Assembly: GCA_963920525.1 (NCBI GenBank)
Contig: OY986438.1
Coordinates: 48,020,288 to 48,084,287, forward strand
Source: Dichetophora obliterata
Taxonomy: Eukaryota; Arthropoda; Insecta; Diptera; Sciomyzidae
Direction of reading: 5' to 3'
Length of the DNA stretch: 64,000 nt
A model generated the notes under the pieces. That model worked only from the letters and a program-made list of their open reading frames with translations, was not told the origin of the DNA and searched no databases. Shown piece by piece: positions 28,901 through 43,900 of the stretch. The position numbers and the translations under genes are program-made. Within the stretch, counting starts at the first letter, position 1, and each line of letters opens with the position of its first letter.

Positions 28901-31900
28901 TTGCGAAATATTTTAAACTGTTCGCAAGTAATTTAATGACTTTTTCAATCCCATTTGCTCCATTTGCCGTGTGTCATCAAAAATCTGTAAACATGAAAAA
29001 CGACGATAGTCTGTTGATTTGTACTGCCCCAGAAAGTGTTATGCATCCAACAGAATCATTCTTGCCAAGGACCACGCTTCTGTGCAGTTGAGCTTCGTCG
29101 ATGTTGATGCAGAAACCGGCGCCGCATGACCGTTGGTTCCAAGGCCTATGATATCTGCGGCGAAATCAGACGTATGCATGAATCCTATAATTGCATTGTG
29201 CGTTTAGCCAAGAAGGACGGATAAGCAAGTACTTCTAAAGTTGTTAACAATAAAAGTTTCTAAAATCCATTTAAATAAATCAATGTGAAACACAAACATT
29301 CACAACATAATTCTATTTATTGACAAGTTATTGACAACTTTTGTTATTTGCTTTGCTTTGCTTTGCTTTTGTTCGTAAACAACTGATTTTGACTGCTAAG
29401 GTACCCACAACAAGAGAACATTTTATCTACTAACACTACCTTCTTATATGTACCTTGGTTCGTGATAATTTGCGAGAACTATTTTATATGAGGAGAACGA
29501 TAATTGAGAACAATCGTATTTCAAACGTTCTCCGCACCCTGCGGATAAAATCCATGATACAAAGAGCTACAGGTAAAGTATTCCCGGCGCAACAAACAAA
29601 ATTTACTGCGCACCTCGTCATCGGTGCTCGTCAAATGTGACACTTGATGAATACATTCAAAAGAAAATGTAGAAAAGTGACGAAGATAGCAAAATGAAAA
29701 CGAACAAACAGTCAAAATTCTGTCAAGCACATCAAGCAACGTAGCCGCTTTTTGTGTAAATCGGTAAAAAGGGGAAAAAGCACCCCTACAAAATATGCAA
29801 ATTTTTCTTCACAAACAGTACTAAAAAATATATTTACTTTATTTTGGACATGTGCTTTATAAAACAATATTTCTTTCATATCAGTAAAACAAGTTTTCAT
29901 AAGAAAATGTAGGCATTTTAAAATCTTTATACCCTATGAATAAATTGTGACTACGTTTTAACCAAGGAGCACCTTGCACGTCACAGCAAAGATGGCGGAC
30001 ATGCGCAATACTTTATCTGTAGTTCTTTGTATCATGGATAAAAACAACATAATTTTAAATTACTATTAAAATATACATATTGTATATGCTCTTTAATACA
30101 GGAAAAATAAATAATTCGTATTTTTCCGAAATATATATTTCCATTTATTAAACACTAGCAAATATCCGCTGCTTCGCCTGCGATAAAAATATTAAATACC
30201 ACGTAAACATTTTAAATCTTAAAATGAAAGTATTTAGTTGTATTAAAACAAATTCAAAATATAAAAATTATTGTGTTCGTTTTGTTTAATTATGAAAAAA
30301 TGGTATCTATATTAAGGAATTACTTTATTTTATTTGAATAACTTACTTTTAACGGTAATTGTTATGATGACATAAAATTATCTGGCTTTCTTTTCTTTTA
30401 CTTTTGAAAAAGTCGTGCATAACAGCATTATAAAAAAATTTGAGTAAAATATTTTTAAAATTTGTAGCCTAAAATGTACTTTTTACATATATTCTGAAAA
30501 TAAATATATTCTTCTTAAATTGTTGCAGTTTATCGGCCTTCTTCAGTTATTAATTGTTGTTATTGGGCTTCGGCCAAACAGCAATTCTTCTTAAATTAAA
30601 AAAAACCGATATCTCTTTTGGCGATATCTCAAAAACTATAGACTTTCTCAATGCATAACAATGCATTTTTGTATGGACAGCCGTTGATTAATAAAACAAA
30701 CGGTAACTTTTTTTCTTTTCGGAAATATTTTGTACGGATATTAGGTATGTTTTAAAAAACCTGTTATTATGACATTAAAATTCTTGCGATATCTCAAAAC
30801 TATAGATTTTCTCAGTATAACTCATAAGCCTCAGAATGAGAAAAAACGATTGAAATTTCATGTTTTGACTTAGCAAGCAAATATTTCCGCCATTTTCAAA
30901 TCGATTTTCATCCAATTTTCTTTGTTTGAAAGTTCAATTAACTAAATTGGAAAAATAAGAAAAGGTTTACCGTTACCTCACCAATGCAATGTTTTATATT
31001 GTTTTCAAAAACCTCTAAAATATCCAACTTGTACTAAACAATAGGCCAGGAGTTGCTTTTGTTGTACCTTTCTTTTTTAATTTTAATTTTTTTTTTCATT
31101 TTTATCTTCCTTATTCTTTCATATAACATAATTTACCTGCCAAAATTGTTCTATTTTGACACAAACTGTTTTTATCATTAAAAATCATGAGCCACCTACC
31201 CCCCCCCCCCCCTATGATTTTTTGATGAAAACTAATTTGCTTAAAATGTTGTTATATTTTTTGCAATGTGTTACAGCTTAAAAACTAATACATGTTAAAA
31301 ACATTTGCAAATATAGGTTCAAAAATAATTCTGTGAAAAATATTTCAAATATTTCAAACTATTCCAAAGTTATAAACATAAATCTATTTTTTTATCTATT
31401 TACTTATCTACAATTCATAGTTAACGTTATAGTTATAGTAGAATTTGTCCTGACCCAATTCAATGAATTTTTTATGATCGTTTTGTGAATTTGTAAAAGT
31501 GTAAATTGACCTTCGAACAAAACACATGCTAGACGTTTCCGTTTGAAACATCATTGCATGACGATCAGAATTTTCGGATATATACAGCATTCTTACTGAT
31601 TGCCTGGCAGACGTTGTCCTGCCGCAGACCACCCTACTGCTATATACGAATTTTTGTGCTGTTCGGAAAAAAATTAGATTTATATATTCGCCATTTTTAG
31701 TACAGTTGCCGAAAGTAGCTGTATGAACTAAATTATCAAATTTTAGTCTAATACAACCAAAACCGTTCGAAGTATAACATTTTTGATTAATTCTGGGCGG
31801 TAATGGGGGTGTGGCAAAATTTTTTCTCTTAAACTATCTCATACTCGAAACAATAGAATGCCAGAATTTCAGCTCAATTGAGCTTAAACCTAGTGCGCTT

Positions 31901-34900
31901 TGCTTTACTCCAAGCTTATCCCCCGAAAAGTGGACTTAACTAAAGTGGGTCATGCCCATTTTTAGTAAAGTTAGCGAAAGTAACCATACAAAGTAGATTA
32001 CCAAATTCTAGTCTCATACGACCAAAATCGGCTGAAATATAGCATTTTTTGCAAAAAGTGGACATGGAAAGTAGACGTGGCAAATCTAAAAGCATTTTAC
32101 GATAAAGTTGGAATAACAAATCGTTTGATACTATATCGTGTTAATCTGTTCAGTGGTTCTTACGTGATTTTCAAACATCCGTGCAGTGTCACAACGCTTT
32201 AATATATTCGTATAGATAGACTAACACAATCTCAAGTGGGGAAAAGCTGGCTGGCAAGGCTGTAAAACATAATTAATACTGATAACTTAATTCTGGCAAC
32301 TCCCCTCAAGACATTAACAAAGAAAATTAATTAACACTGTATGAAAGCAAGAATCTCCCTGAAAGTAAAGCTGGATTCACTGATTACCTTCAGCATGTTT
32401 TGAAAGTTTTTTTTCATATGAAGTTTTCGCTCAGAAAGAAAAATTTCTGCACGCTCTCAACTTGATTAACATTATTTTAAATCACACCATGGCACAATTA
32501 CTGACAAGGTAGTAGCGTAGACTGGCTTTTTTTTCTTACGAGCGGCGATGGGTAGTTGTCAAAATTAGCTGTTTATGCAATTAATCAAATAAAAGTGAAA
32601 AAATAAGCGACGACTTAAGCATGGCTAGTCAACCGCAACAAACTAAAAACATTTCAATCAACTTCGCGAATAAATTTTATGAATCAAAGATTAGTTAAAA
32701 ATAAGCACATAGCTAGTCAACAGCAGCAAATTACAACATGGCTGTCGTGTTATATTGAGAGAAGCTCTCTAGACAAAGAGAGAAAAGCTTTGTTTGCTGT
32801 TATATTGCGCTGCTGGTTGAATGTAGGCATCAAATAAAATGCGTGATTTTGCAATAATTAAAGAATACATTTTTCAAAAACCTTGGTAAGCTATAACAAT
32901 CTTAATTATCATAGGAATCGAATAAAAAAAGAATTATCAAAATCGGTTCAGCGGTTACCGAGCTTTTTCTGGATCAAATTCGTGAGTCTCGTGAGTCTCT
33001 TTTATATAATAGTATAGATATAGATATACATATTTATATTGAAAATTATATTAAATATCTAAGTATTTTAAAAAGGATGAAATCCACGTTGTCACGCTTC
33101 CAGATCTATGTGCATTTTGATCAGAAAGCTGTTTATTTTTATTTATATTTATTAATTTAGAACTTTTAGCTAAAGATAACTTTAAATGTTAGAGCTCGCT
33201 AAAACACGTCTAAACGGTAAGAAGAGAACGATATAAAACGATATAAAGTTTATAGTGTTATTTGCGTAAAATACAGCTACATCAATAACTCAGATCTGTC
33301 GTAAGTGGAATTAAGCTATTATTGCTTATCGACACAGATATAATGACACAATTATTCGCCGTGTCGTGGAATGGTGATAACAAAATCTGCAAGGTCAAAT
33401 AAATTTTTTTATGGTGTTTTTTTATGATAAAATAATTTAATATTGTACGGAAAAATGTTTATTCAAGAGCAACACAAACAGCGCTCGATGCTACGCATTC
33501 GCAACAAATTTTTTTCGCGCACTTATTTTAGGAAACGAACGTTCCTGAATTTTTCTTTGAACGATTAATTTTTATGAAAAATTAAAAACGAACGTTCGTT
33601 GCTTGTTATTTTTTGTGAAAAATTCGATCAAAAAAATTTGAAACTGACAAATTTTTCAGAGATAAAAAATATGACGCCAGCAGAGAGTTCCCCATTCGTT
33701 CGTGATAATTTGCGAGAACAATTTTATATGAGGACAACGATAACTGAGAACAATCGTATTTCAAACGTTCTCCGCACCCTGATAAAATCAATATAATTTG
33801 AAATTAATATTAAAATATACATATTGTATATGCTCTTTAATACAGGAAAAATGAATAATTCGTATTTTTCCGAAACATATATTTCCATTTATTAAACATA
33901 ACTTGAATTGCATTAAGGTTTAACCAACATAAAAAAGAACAAGAACAACAAATTCATCACTAAAAAAATCAATCGAAAAATTATTATACAAAACCAATTT
34001 GTTTTTAAATAATTTTCATTTAGAAAATGAAATGCTTTAAAACAGTTTTAAAAGATATAAATATAAGAACCATAATTTTTCTCTATACGTGGGTACATTT
34101 AACTGGCGTGGAAATTTGACGTTCAACAATAATGTTCCACTAACACATTTAACAAACAGGTTATAGTAAGTATGTGTAAGTATTGAGTCTACACTAAAAT
34201 TTAGCGTGCAGAATTAAATGCCTAAAAATTTTCGTTCCTACAGCATACTATGCTTAAAAAGGAATTCTACGTATATACTTACGATACCATCGAAACTGTG
34301 TTTTTTTAAAAAACAAATTGTGCAGTAAAAATGATATATCTGCTAGTGGCGGAACTTTTGACATTTCAGCTGTTAATAATTTTTCCAAAAAGCTTATTGC
34401 CTTTTTGAAAATATCTTCAAGCAGCAAAGCAACATTTTAAAAGAAATATTGTAATAATAGCTGGTACATTGATGTAATAACATTCTACAAACTGAATGAA
34501 TTAGCAGTTGCAAAGTCAGTGTCTGATGAAAAAATTCAATCAAAAAGCCCAAAGAGTGGCAGACCAGCAAAATCGTATACTGATTGTGGAGCATCAACAA
34601 AACGAAAGAAGATTAATGATTTCTGTGAAAATATTCAATTAAACGAAGCTTTTGAGATTTTAAAATATCTTCTTGAGAAAAATCAAGAACACGAAAAGGT
34701 ATCAATTGTTGAAGTGTTACAGGAGAATGGAAACTATTCCGCAGATGTCAAAGCAATATTAAGTGCTACTCGTTTAAAACATGTTAAAATGTACTGCATT
34801 AAGTCAACCAGAAGCCGATCCTATTTTGAATTTGATCCTATTTTGATCCTATACATGAATTTGGGACTGTCTTGTAGCAAATATAAGCACTTAAGATCCA

Positions 34901-37900
34901 GATTGTTAAAAACAAATCATTGTGGTTTTCTTTCTTACGAAGAACTGAGAAATGAAAAACATGCGTGCGTACCAGCCAAGGAGTCCAATCCCGGAAGCTT
35001 GTCTCGATCCCGATGTTATCCCGGGATATCGGGATTGAAAACTTTAAAAAGTTACTAATTTAAAACGTTTTTAATACAATTTTTAGTTATTTATTTCTTG
35101 AAACTAAAATATGTAAATAAATTTATTTATAAAACAACAGAAACCAAACTAAAGACATTAAGGGTATTCACAATTGCGTTGTTTTCAGCGTAGTTAAGAA
35201 ACCTGTGGTTTTAATAGTTTTTTTTTTTTGATTTTATATGATTTAATTACAAATTCTAAATGATTGATAGTTTAAATCACACTTGATTTTCTTCACGGGT
35301 TGCACGGGTATCACAAAGATTTTTGATGAAGCTTTTAGCAGGGCCGAAATTGCAATAAAATCAGCTATTGAGTTTTTTCCTTTTTTATATTGAAAAAACA
35401 TTGTTGTTGTTGTCGTTTCTTTGAAAAGATTCGTTAGAACAAATAATTGTTCTCACTTTGACCTAAAGCTCAATAAACGATTTTTAACTATCAAAGAACT
35501 AGAACTTGTGTTTAAAATCAAGTATGATTTAAACATTTAGAATTTGTATTTAAATCATATAAAATCAACATAATAAATAACAAGGTCATTTAGAAAAAAC
35601 TTTAATTTTTTCTAAAATATTTCAAGAATCTCATTTTGGACCTTATATGCATGCATTTAGTCAAAAAGTATAATTTTATTAAAAATAGAAACATAAAAAT
35701 ATTCTTAATGAAATTGATTACATTTATTAAATAGTTTAAATTCACACAATAAAAAAAAACTTATAAAATATATTAATTTTAGCAAGAAATGCAAAGTTCA
35801 ACTTTGTGCTCTCAACATGAATACATATATTAGAATCGCATTCCTTGCAAGCAGTCTTTGTCATTCGTCGTTTTGTATAAGGACAACATCATGGTATAAC
35901 CAGACAAAGTAATGTTAGGACTGAATGTGCTCTTTTTGTAGTGCCAGAATTCTCAAAATTTTTTGTTTTGCGAATGAAGAAGAGGTAATCAAATAAATTT
36001 TTGACTAATTGAATTGAACACTGTGTTTTAAGTTTTAAATATAATTTTATTTTTTTTTTGTTTAACATGAAATCTCTTAAAACCAAAAGTGTGTTCATTT
36101 TAAGTAGCCCAATGATATGTCTAACGAACGTGGTTTTGAAAGTTCCATAGACAACTAATCGGTTGCCAGTTATTTTCTAATTGCAAAAACGAAAGAAGCT
36201 CAAAATACAAGTTCAACTTTTTTATGCCATGTATTGATAAAATATATCAAATGGGAAAGTTAATATATTTGCATAGTAACAAAAAGCTTTAGTGGGATGT
36301 TCCCAACCACAAATTCTATTTTAAAGGGTGCTCATAATTGTGGTGTTTAGCTAGGGCAAAAAAACACAATACCGCGATACCATATAACTCTGAATACCCT
36401 TATTGTTAATAAGCACTAATTTGCATTAATTTAAAGAACAAAGAATGTAAAATAATACAGAGCAGTTTAAGGTGTTATTATATAAATGTTAAACTTTTTT
36501 CATGTTTTTTTGTGTTTAAGGCAAATTAAGGTCGGAAAAGACTTTTCAAAATTAATTTTTTTGTTTTAATTATTTTAAAAGTAACTAAGCTGATCAACGC
36601 GTCTTATTTTTCATTGGAGAGTTTTGTTAGGATATTATTACAAATATAACGCACTGATGGTAAGCAGCGTTCTGACTCTATTGTAGTTGGAGAAATAACT
36701 GTACGATAATTCTGCTGACTTCCCGATGTTGCAAACTCTTCTAAAACTTTGCAAAGTCTTTGCTCCAGTGATTCACACTTATCGTCCTAACAATCTTTTT
36801 CAGCCTCAATAAAAGGTTTTTCTAATTCTGTATTCATATCGACTTAAATTGAAATGGTTGCATTTACATGCATATTTGTAATAGAATTTTTTTTTTAAAG
36901 TTAACATAACAATCATGCTACTGTTTGGAAGAGCAGAACTCCATCTTCAACTTATTACTGTAGTCCTCCTAAATTTTCTTACCTTACAGAAACCCACAAC
37001 CTTATTATGGAAAAGATAAAAGAAGGACAAGAGGAGTTGGAAATTCTTAGTTAAACGCAATGCAGATCTTCAAATGGGTCACAAGTTACAGTCCGACACA
37101 GACTGATGCTTACCAGGATTAAGGGAAAAGTGGCAAAAGCAATATCAGGTAAAAGGACGAGTTCTGGTTTTCACTAATTTATTGAAATCTCATTAATAGC
37201 AAACAAATTAACAGATTTTGATGACATATTGGAGATGTATGAACATGGTTTATCACCTCTCCATGCAAAAATTAGGTTCATGGAACATTGCTTTAGAATT
37301 GCTTATGATCTTTAATTCCATTATTGTGTTAGTTCCTCAAATGATTTCCAAACCAAAAACCTTAAGGACACAAATTGAAAACGATCTCAGACTTGAGGAA
37401 AAACAAAGAATTCAAAATGAATTTCAATAAGTATAGTTTACTTATTGATTTTCCTAAACCAACTTTTGGTAATACCAATGATGGCAATAGTGCTCGTTGC
37501 TTTTTCAAGGATATTTATACCACCTCTCGTATAACCGAAATGAACGAAGATCTCTCGCATCATTTCAAAAAATATTAAATGCAATCAATTGTCGGCAGCA
37601 AATAGATCAAAAGAACTTTGGGAAATTCCTCATGTGGTAGCTGGAAACCTTTATCTCCAACACTGCATTTTTTATTAAGTTTAAGTTTTACCAATAGGAG
37701 AGTTATGAGAAGAAACACAGGAGGCAACAAATAAAGAATATAAGTAGTAACATATACACGGTTTAAAAACGTATGGGTCACTAAATCCTTATACTGTGCA
37801 TTGGTCCGACCCCTTCTAGAATATGCCTGCATTATTTGGAACCCAGCCTTTGAATCTCATAGTGAGAAGTTTGAGTCCATTCAAAAACAATTCTTGCTTT

Positions 37901-40900
37901 TTGCGTTGAGAGACACTTTTAACCCCCGCGATTATTCTAACTTACCGCCTTATGAACATAGACTCAGCCTCCTCAATCGGATGCCTTTATCATCAAGAAG
38001 GACATTACTGAGTTCATGTTTCACCTTCGATATTATTAAAGGAGTAATTGACAGCGAATACATCTCTAGCAAGATAGCATTTAATGACCCAATAAGACGT
38101 ACAAGACACACCCGAAAGCTAAACGAGTATCAACACCGTACTGTTTAAGCAAGTAATGAGATTATAAATAGGTGCTGTAGAGTATTTAATAATATCAGCG
38201 AGCACTATACGCCATCCATGCCAAAATCCTCATTTAAGCGTACCCTCTCCAATGCCCTATTTTCACCCTAACTCAATGTCATAAACTGGAAAAGACTTAT
38301 TTGCCATTCTTATAAGCCTCTCTACATATCTTCCTCCTCTTTTTCTCTCACTACCTACCACCTACGTCTAAATACATATTCAAGCGTACCCTATAGAATC
38401 ACCTCTCTCCACCCTAAGAATCTATCCTTATCACATGCAATAACAATAGAGTTCAGCTACTACAGCTTTTTCACACTTTCTCCGCAATAGATCATTTTAA
38501 GAACCAATCCAATATCATTGAAATAACTCAAAGATATCGATAAAAGTGGTCCAATAAAAAACCAAAAGGGAGAAAAATTTACCCACCATAATATGGGTTG
38601 GGCTCAGGGACAACACAAGACATAACAACTAACCATGCGTTTACATAGATCTAATCATACATTAGTTTTCAATCTACTTTTGAGTTGACCTTTCGACAAG
38701 TTAACATCAAACATGTTACAGTTGTTAACAAAGGTACTCATGCGATTTAATGGAGCAGTTAACATATAATTTGTTCTACTAAATGGTAAATAAATCAAGT
38801 TGTTAGAGTTTCTGCTGCTTCTACGGTTAGTGTTAAAATTTATAAAAGAAAGAATCTCTGGAGAGTCGAATACACCAGTTATGAGTTGGTGTAAGTAGAC
38901 GATATCAGCAGATTTTCTTCTCTCACTTAAAGATTGCATCTTTAATAATTTTAAACGATCCTCATATGGAGGAAGGTTAAATGTGTCAGTTCCACTCAAG
39001 CCTCTTAGAGCAAACCGAACAAAACGTTTTTGAATTCTTTCTATACGATCAACATGCACATTGCAATGTGGGGACCATACTTGACTTGCGTACTCCAAGT
39101 GAGGACGCACGATTGAATAATACAGAGTTGTAGTTGTTTTTAAGCTATCAAACTCTTTGGCCCACCGTTTTATAAAACCAAGCATAGAAGACGCTTTTTT
39201 ACAAATTCTATCAATATGCGTGTTAAACGACAATTTAGAATCCATGCATATACCAAGGTCTTTGACGGTAGTTACACGACTTAAAGCAGTATCTTTAATT
39301 TTGTAATCAAAAATAAAATTGTTCCTTTTACGCGAAAAGGTCATAGATTGGCATTTATCTGGATTTAAAAACATGTTATTTTTAGAACACCAAACCTCAA
39401 AGGAGTTCAAGTCTAACTGGAGCAGAACTGAATTGTCATTAGAATCAATTGTTCTGTATATTTTCATATCATCTGCATAAATAAGCAAATGAGAGTGATT
39501 AATGACGTGGGTAACATCATTAATTGCCAAAATAAACAGAAGTGGGCCCAGGTGGCTTCCTTGAGGAACACTCGATTCTGCAACAAATTCAGAAGACAAC
39601 ACGCCTCGGAACCGTATTTGATAAGATCGCTCCATCAAATACGATTTGATCCAGTTAACAAAATATTGTGGAAATCCCATTAATTTAAGTTTAAAAAAAA
39701 TTAGATTATGTGGTAATTTATCAAAGGCTTTGCTAAAATCAGTGTAAATACAATCGACCTGGCTACCAGAATCAATAGATTTTAAGCAGAATGTAGTGAA
39801 ATCAAGAAGATTAGACACAGTGGATCTGCCAGTAACAAAACCATGCTGACGAGTTGTCATGACTTGTCCACAGTGAATTTTCACTCGATCGTACACTATT
39901 CGCTCAAAAAGTTTAGGAATCGAAGACAATTTAGCGATAGGCCTATAATTAGTGACGTCGTTCCTGCAGCCTTTTTTGTAAATAGGACTGATATAAGATT
40001 TTGTTCCAAAAAAGAGGAAAATTACTTTCATTAATTGATTTATTAAAAAGTAACGAGAGAGGCTGACACAAAACGGAGCCGCATTGTTTTAACACTGCGG
40101 CAGGAATTCCATCTGGTCCAGCGCTAAAATCCTCATCGATTGATTCAATATACCTAAAACTATCCTCTGAGGTAAAAGATATATGCCCCAAAGAAACTCT
40201 GGATGCGTTGTTCATATAATCAAAATACGCTAAATCAGGATTAAAAGAATCTGAACAAAATTGTTCCTTAAAAAGATTGGCAAATAAGCCACAAATAATG
40301 GTGGAATCGTCAGTAAATCTATCCTGAAGTTTAAAAGAAAAAGGAAATCCATCAGTCTTCTTCTTAACATTAATAAGTCCCCAAAATTTTTTTGGATCAG
40401 ACAAAATACTCAGCTTCATATTATCCAAATACTCATTATATAATGCAGCTGAGCAATTCTCAAATTCCAGAAACAAACGTTTGTATGTTTCTAGGTCATT
40501 TGAGTCAAAACTACAAACATATTTCTTCCATGCCCTATTCCTATTGTTGCGAAGAGTCTTTAAATCCTTTGTGTACCATGGGTACGCAGAATTTTTCGCA
40601 TATTTGAGACTATATGGTACAGACTGAGAAAACATGGCAAAGAGCTCCGTATAGAAATAATTTATTGAACTGTTAAGATTATTATTATTTATGTATTCTG
40701 TAATTATATTTAATTTACTATTAAGTAAATGATTCAACCCCAAAAAGTCAGCTTTTTTGAAATTGAATTCATAAACTGTGTCAACAGAGTTTGAATTTAC
40801 CATATTCTCCCTATCGGATTTATACCAAATACTCAAAGGTGGATGGTAATTATCAATAGTAGTCAAAGCATGAAGTGCCTTCTGAACAATGACATTGTTA

Positions 40901-43900
40901 CTGTCTGTAGTTAAGACTAGGTCAAGCAGCCTTTCCAGACTATTATAAATACAACTAACTTGTTGTAAGTCAGAACATATATTGTCAACAAATATATGTT
41001 CTTGGCGTGTCTTCGAATTAGATGCACAAAAATGTGTTTCATCGTCAGAAGAATGCCATTTTAAGTCAGGCAAATTAAAATCGCCCAACAATAAAATGTC
41101 GTCATTAACGTCAAGTAAATTTAATATAAATTCTATGCAATCCGCAAGGCACGATCATCAATCACCATCCATGCCTCTTCAACTTCCCTATTAATTATAA
41201 GATAGCACAGTAGTTAATAGTTTGATAGTCATATTTTCTACTACTTCGTATAAAATATGTTAGTATGTAAATTCCTTATATTTTTTCTTTTATTTTCTTC
41301 TCTCCTTTTCTTTTTGGCGTGTTCTTGAATTCATGTCATTCAGGTGGGCGGACTACGCCCACTTCGATTAGCATGTCTTTGTACACCAAAACAAGGAAAG
41401 GGGTGAGAAAAAAAAGCAACCTGTTAGAATAAGTATATTGCCTTGCTTGGCCAAATTAATAAATAAATAAATAAATAAATAATCATACGAAAATTTAGCA
41501 GACTTGCCCAAAACAAAGATTTGACATGACAATGCTTATGGTGTCTTTAAAGCCTCAAAAAGAGCCTTAAAATTGTTTGAAAGTAGCTCAAACAACGTTT
41601 GCCCTGTAATTTTTTTAAAGAATAGTAAAAGTTTTTAATTTTTTTTCTTTTCACAGACAATTAAATGGGTAAGACTGTCCATGTAATTTGTTTTGGATAT
41701 TTAATGGTGTTTTTGAAGACGAAACTAAATTTTTTACGTTCTATTTTTGTACAAGAAATTCCCAAAAATCATAGAAAAATCTGCGAGCTATTAACATTAC
41801 ATCATCATTAAGGGCATTTAATAACGTATAAGAAAATAACTACGTTTCACTATTTTTTTTTACTCATGAAATTACGTCTTAAATGCAAACAAATGGATTT
41901 ATTTTTGTTTCATTCAATTTAAATCTTTCAAATTTTAACAAAGTGCTTCTCTTACTCACCTAAATCATTGGTAATGATCCATTTATATGTTGTGAGAGAG
42001 TTTGGGCTAAGTTTCAATTTAATTTAACTCACTCATAAAAAATATTAAATGTTTTTGTTTTTTTCACGGTGGATTTAAACTAAATGGGCTTGTTGGGTCC
42101 CAATTTTTCGCTAAAATGTCAGTGCATAAGGGCTCATTGAGTTGTAAGAGGCACAAGGAGACAACACTTGTGCCACCTCCAAAGATGTCAAATCCGTTCT
42201 TAACGAGCTCACCTGATAAATCCAATTTAGTTTTTTTTTTTAATATATTTTTTTGAACATAAATAACGTAGAATGGAATAAAAAATGATACAGTTACGAA
42301 AATGTTAAGAAAAACTTACAAGTATAAGCCCAAGGTTCTTATAGAGAGATCCATCAACATGGAAAGAAAATCATGACTATATGGCAGCAAAATCGATAGT
42401 TAAGAAATTACTGGTTGTTAATGATGTAGCAGAAAGTGGTGGAGCTTTAATTTCTAGATTTAATGCCGTTTTAACACACCAGGAGGGCAAAAGCAGCTCA
42501 TTTTGCATTCAATGGAAAAACATTTAAGAGATATGCCGACCAAAAACTTTTAGAAAACAAAATTTGTAGAGTATTTGAAATCTTCAAATGTATGAATATT
42601 TTTAATAAAACATTAAATGTAAATTTTCTTATTCCATTATACGTAATTAATGTTAAAAAAAATATATTAAAAAAAAACTAAGTTGGATTTATCAGGTGAG
42701 CTCGTTAGGAATGGATTTGACATCTTTGGAGGTCCCACAAGTGTTGTCTCCTTATGCCTCTTACAACTCAACGACCCCTTATGCATTTAGCAAGACTTGA
42801 AAGCAAGGATGTGAGTTCGTAGGACAAATCGTGGAGAGTTTACGTGAGTTTTGGAGACGAAAGAGAAAGATTAAACTTGCTCTGTACTGGCAAGTTTTTG
42901 TACTAAAAAATTCTTGATTTCAAGTCTTGCCCACTCTAAGTTATCAAACTAAATCTATACGAGGTGAAATATCGATTTCCTTTTCCTTGACATTTTAGCG
43001 ACAAATTGGGACCCAATGAGCCCATTTAATTTAAATCCACCGTGAAAAGCAAAAACATTTAATATTTTTTATCGAAGAAACTTATAAGTTAAAATTTATT
43101 GAAACTACGCCTAAACGCTCTCACAACATATAAATGGATCATTACACAGGGGAACAAAAAAGTATTTTTTTCTGCGGCATAAGTTCTTGGAGCCAATTAA
43201 TATACATGGGATAATGAAGTTTTAACCCTATAGTTCACATTGTTTGAATTGACTCTGGTTCTCGCGATAAGCCGCTATTTTAATGAAGATTTGAGGTTTT
43301 ATCACAGATTTTAGCATAACTCCAGAACAGTTAGTCCGATTTGGTAAAATAAAAATCCAAACATCCGCAGCTTAATTGCCTACAAGTTACATCTACTATT
43401 TTTTTTGATTAGCTGAATAGTTTCGGAAATATTCAGAAAGTTCTTCTGAAAAAAACATATTTCTATGCAAAATTTAAACTTTTTTGTTATTTCATAAATC
43501 ATAAAAAAATCAAAAGCGTCAAAATAGCGCTTTTTTGATATTTACTTATAAACGCACATATGTTACGAAGAAAATAAGCCATATTTGATTAAAATCCATC
43601 GTTTTTTATTTGATTTTCTTTGGTATTTTGGTTGCGCTTATTAATTTTAAATTCATTTAAAATATAAATTCACAAATTTAAAAACATTTTAGAAACTATT
43701 TCAGAATACTCTGAAGCTTTATGATTCCCCAAAAAGTTTTTAACTACTGATAAAAAACTTATCCATGCTTCTGATTCGACCTTAGTAATGTGCTTTGTGA
43801 AATCATTGTTGTTTATAAGAGTTCGGATTTGTGGCCCATCAAAGATGCCTGCTTTTAATTTTTCCGTGATTTTGCCAGGAAATGCTTGGCAAATATATTT

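Larger units (their letters stand above)
28021..30155 (+). repeat. 0.85-kb repeat, copy 1, interrupted by two P-like elements
   Basis: Matches 33033-33893 almost base for base (tttatattgaaaattat ... tttccatttattaaac). Interrupted at 28697-29457 and 29553-30036 by elements absent from copy 2, which therefore serves as the empty site. The repeat unit has no long ORF; an internal near-palindrome aacgaacgttcgtt is present. Identity of the repeat unknown. Confidence 0.85.

Noticed and set aside
28993..29224. Functional ribosomal protein S21 gene
   Set aside because: Two frameshifts, early stop, and location inside a transposon.
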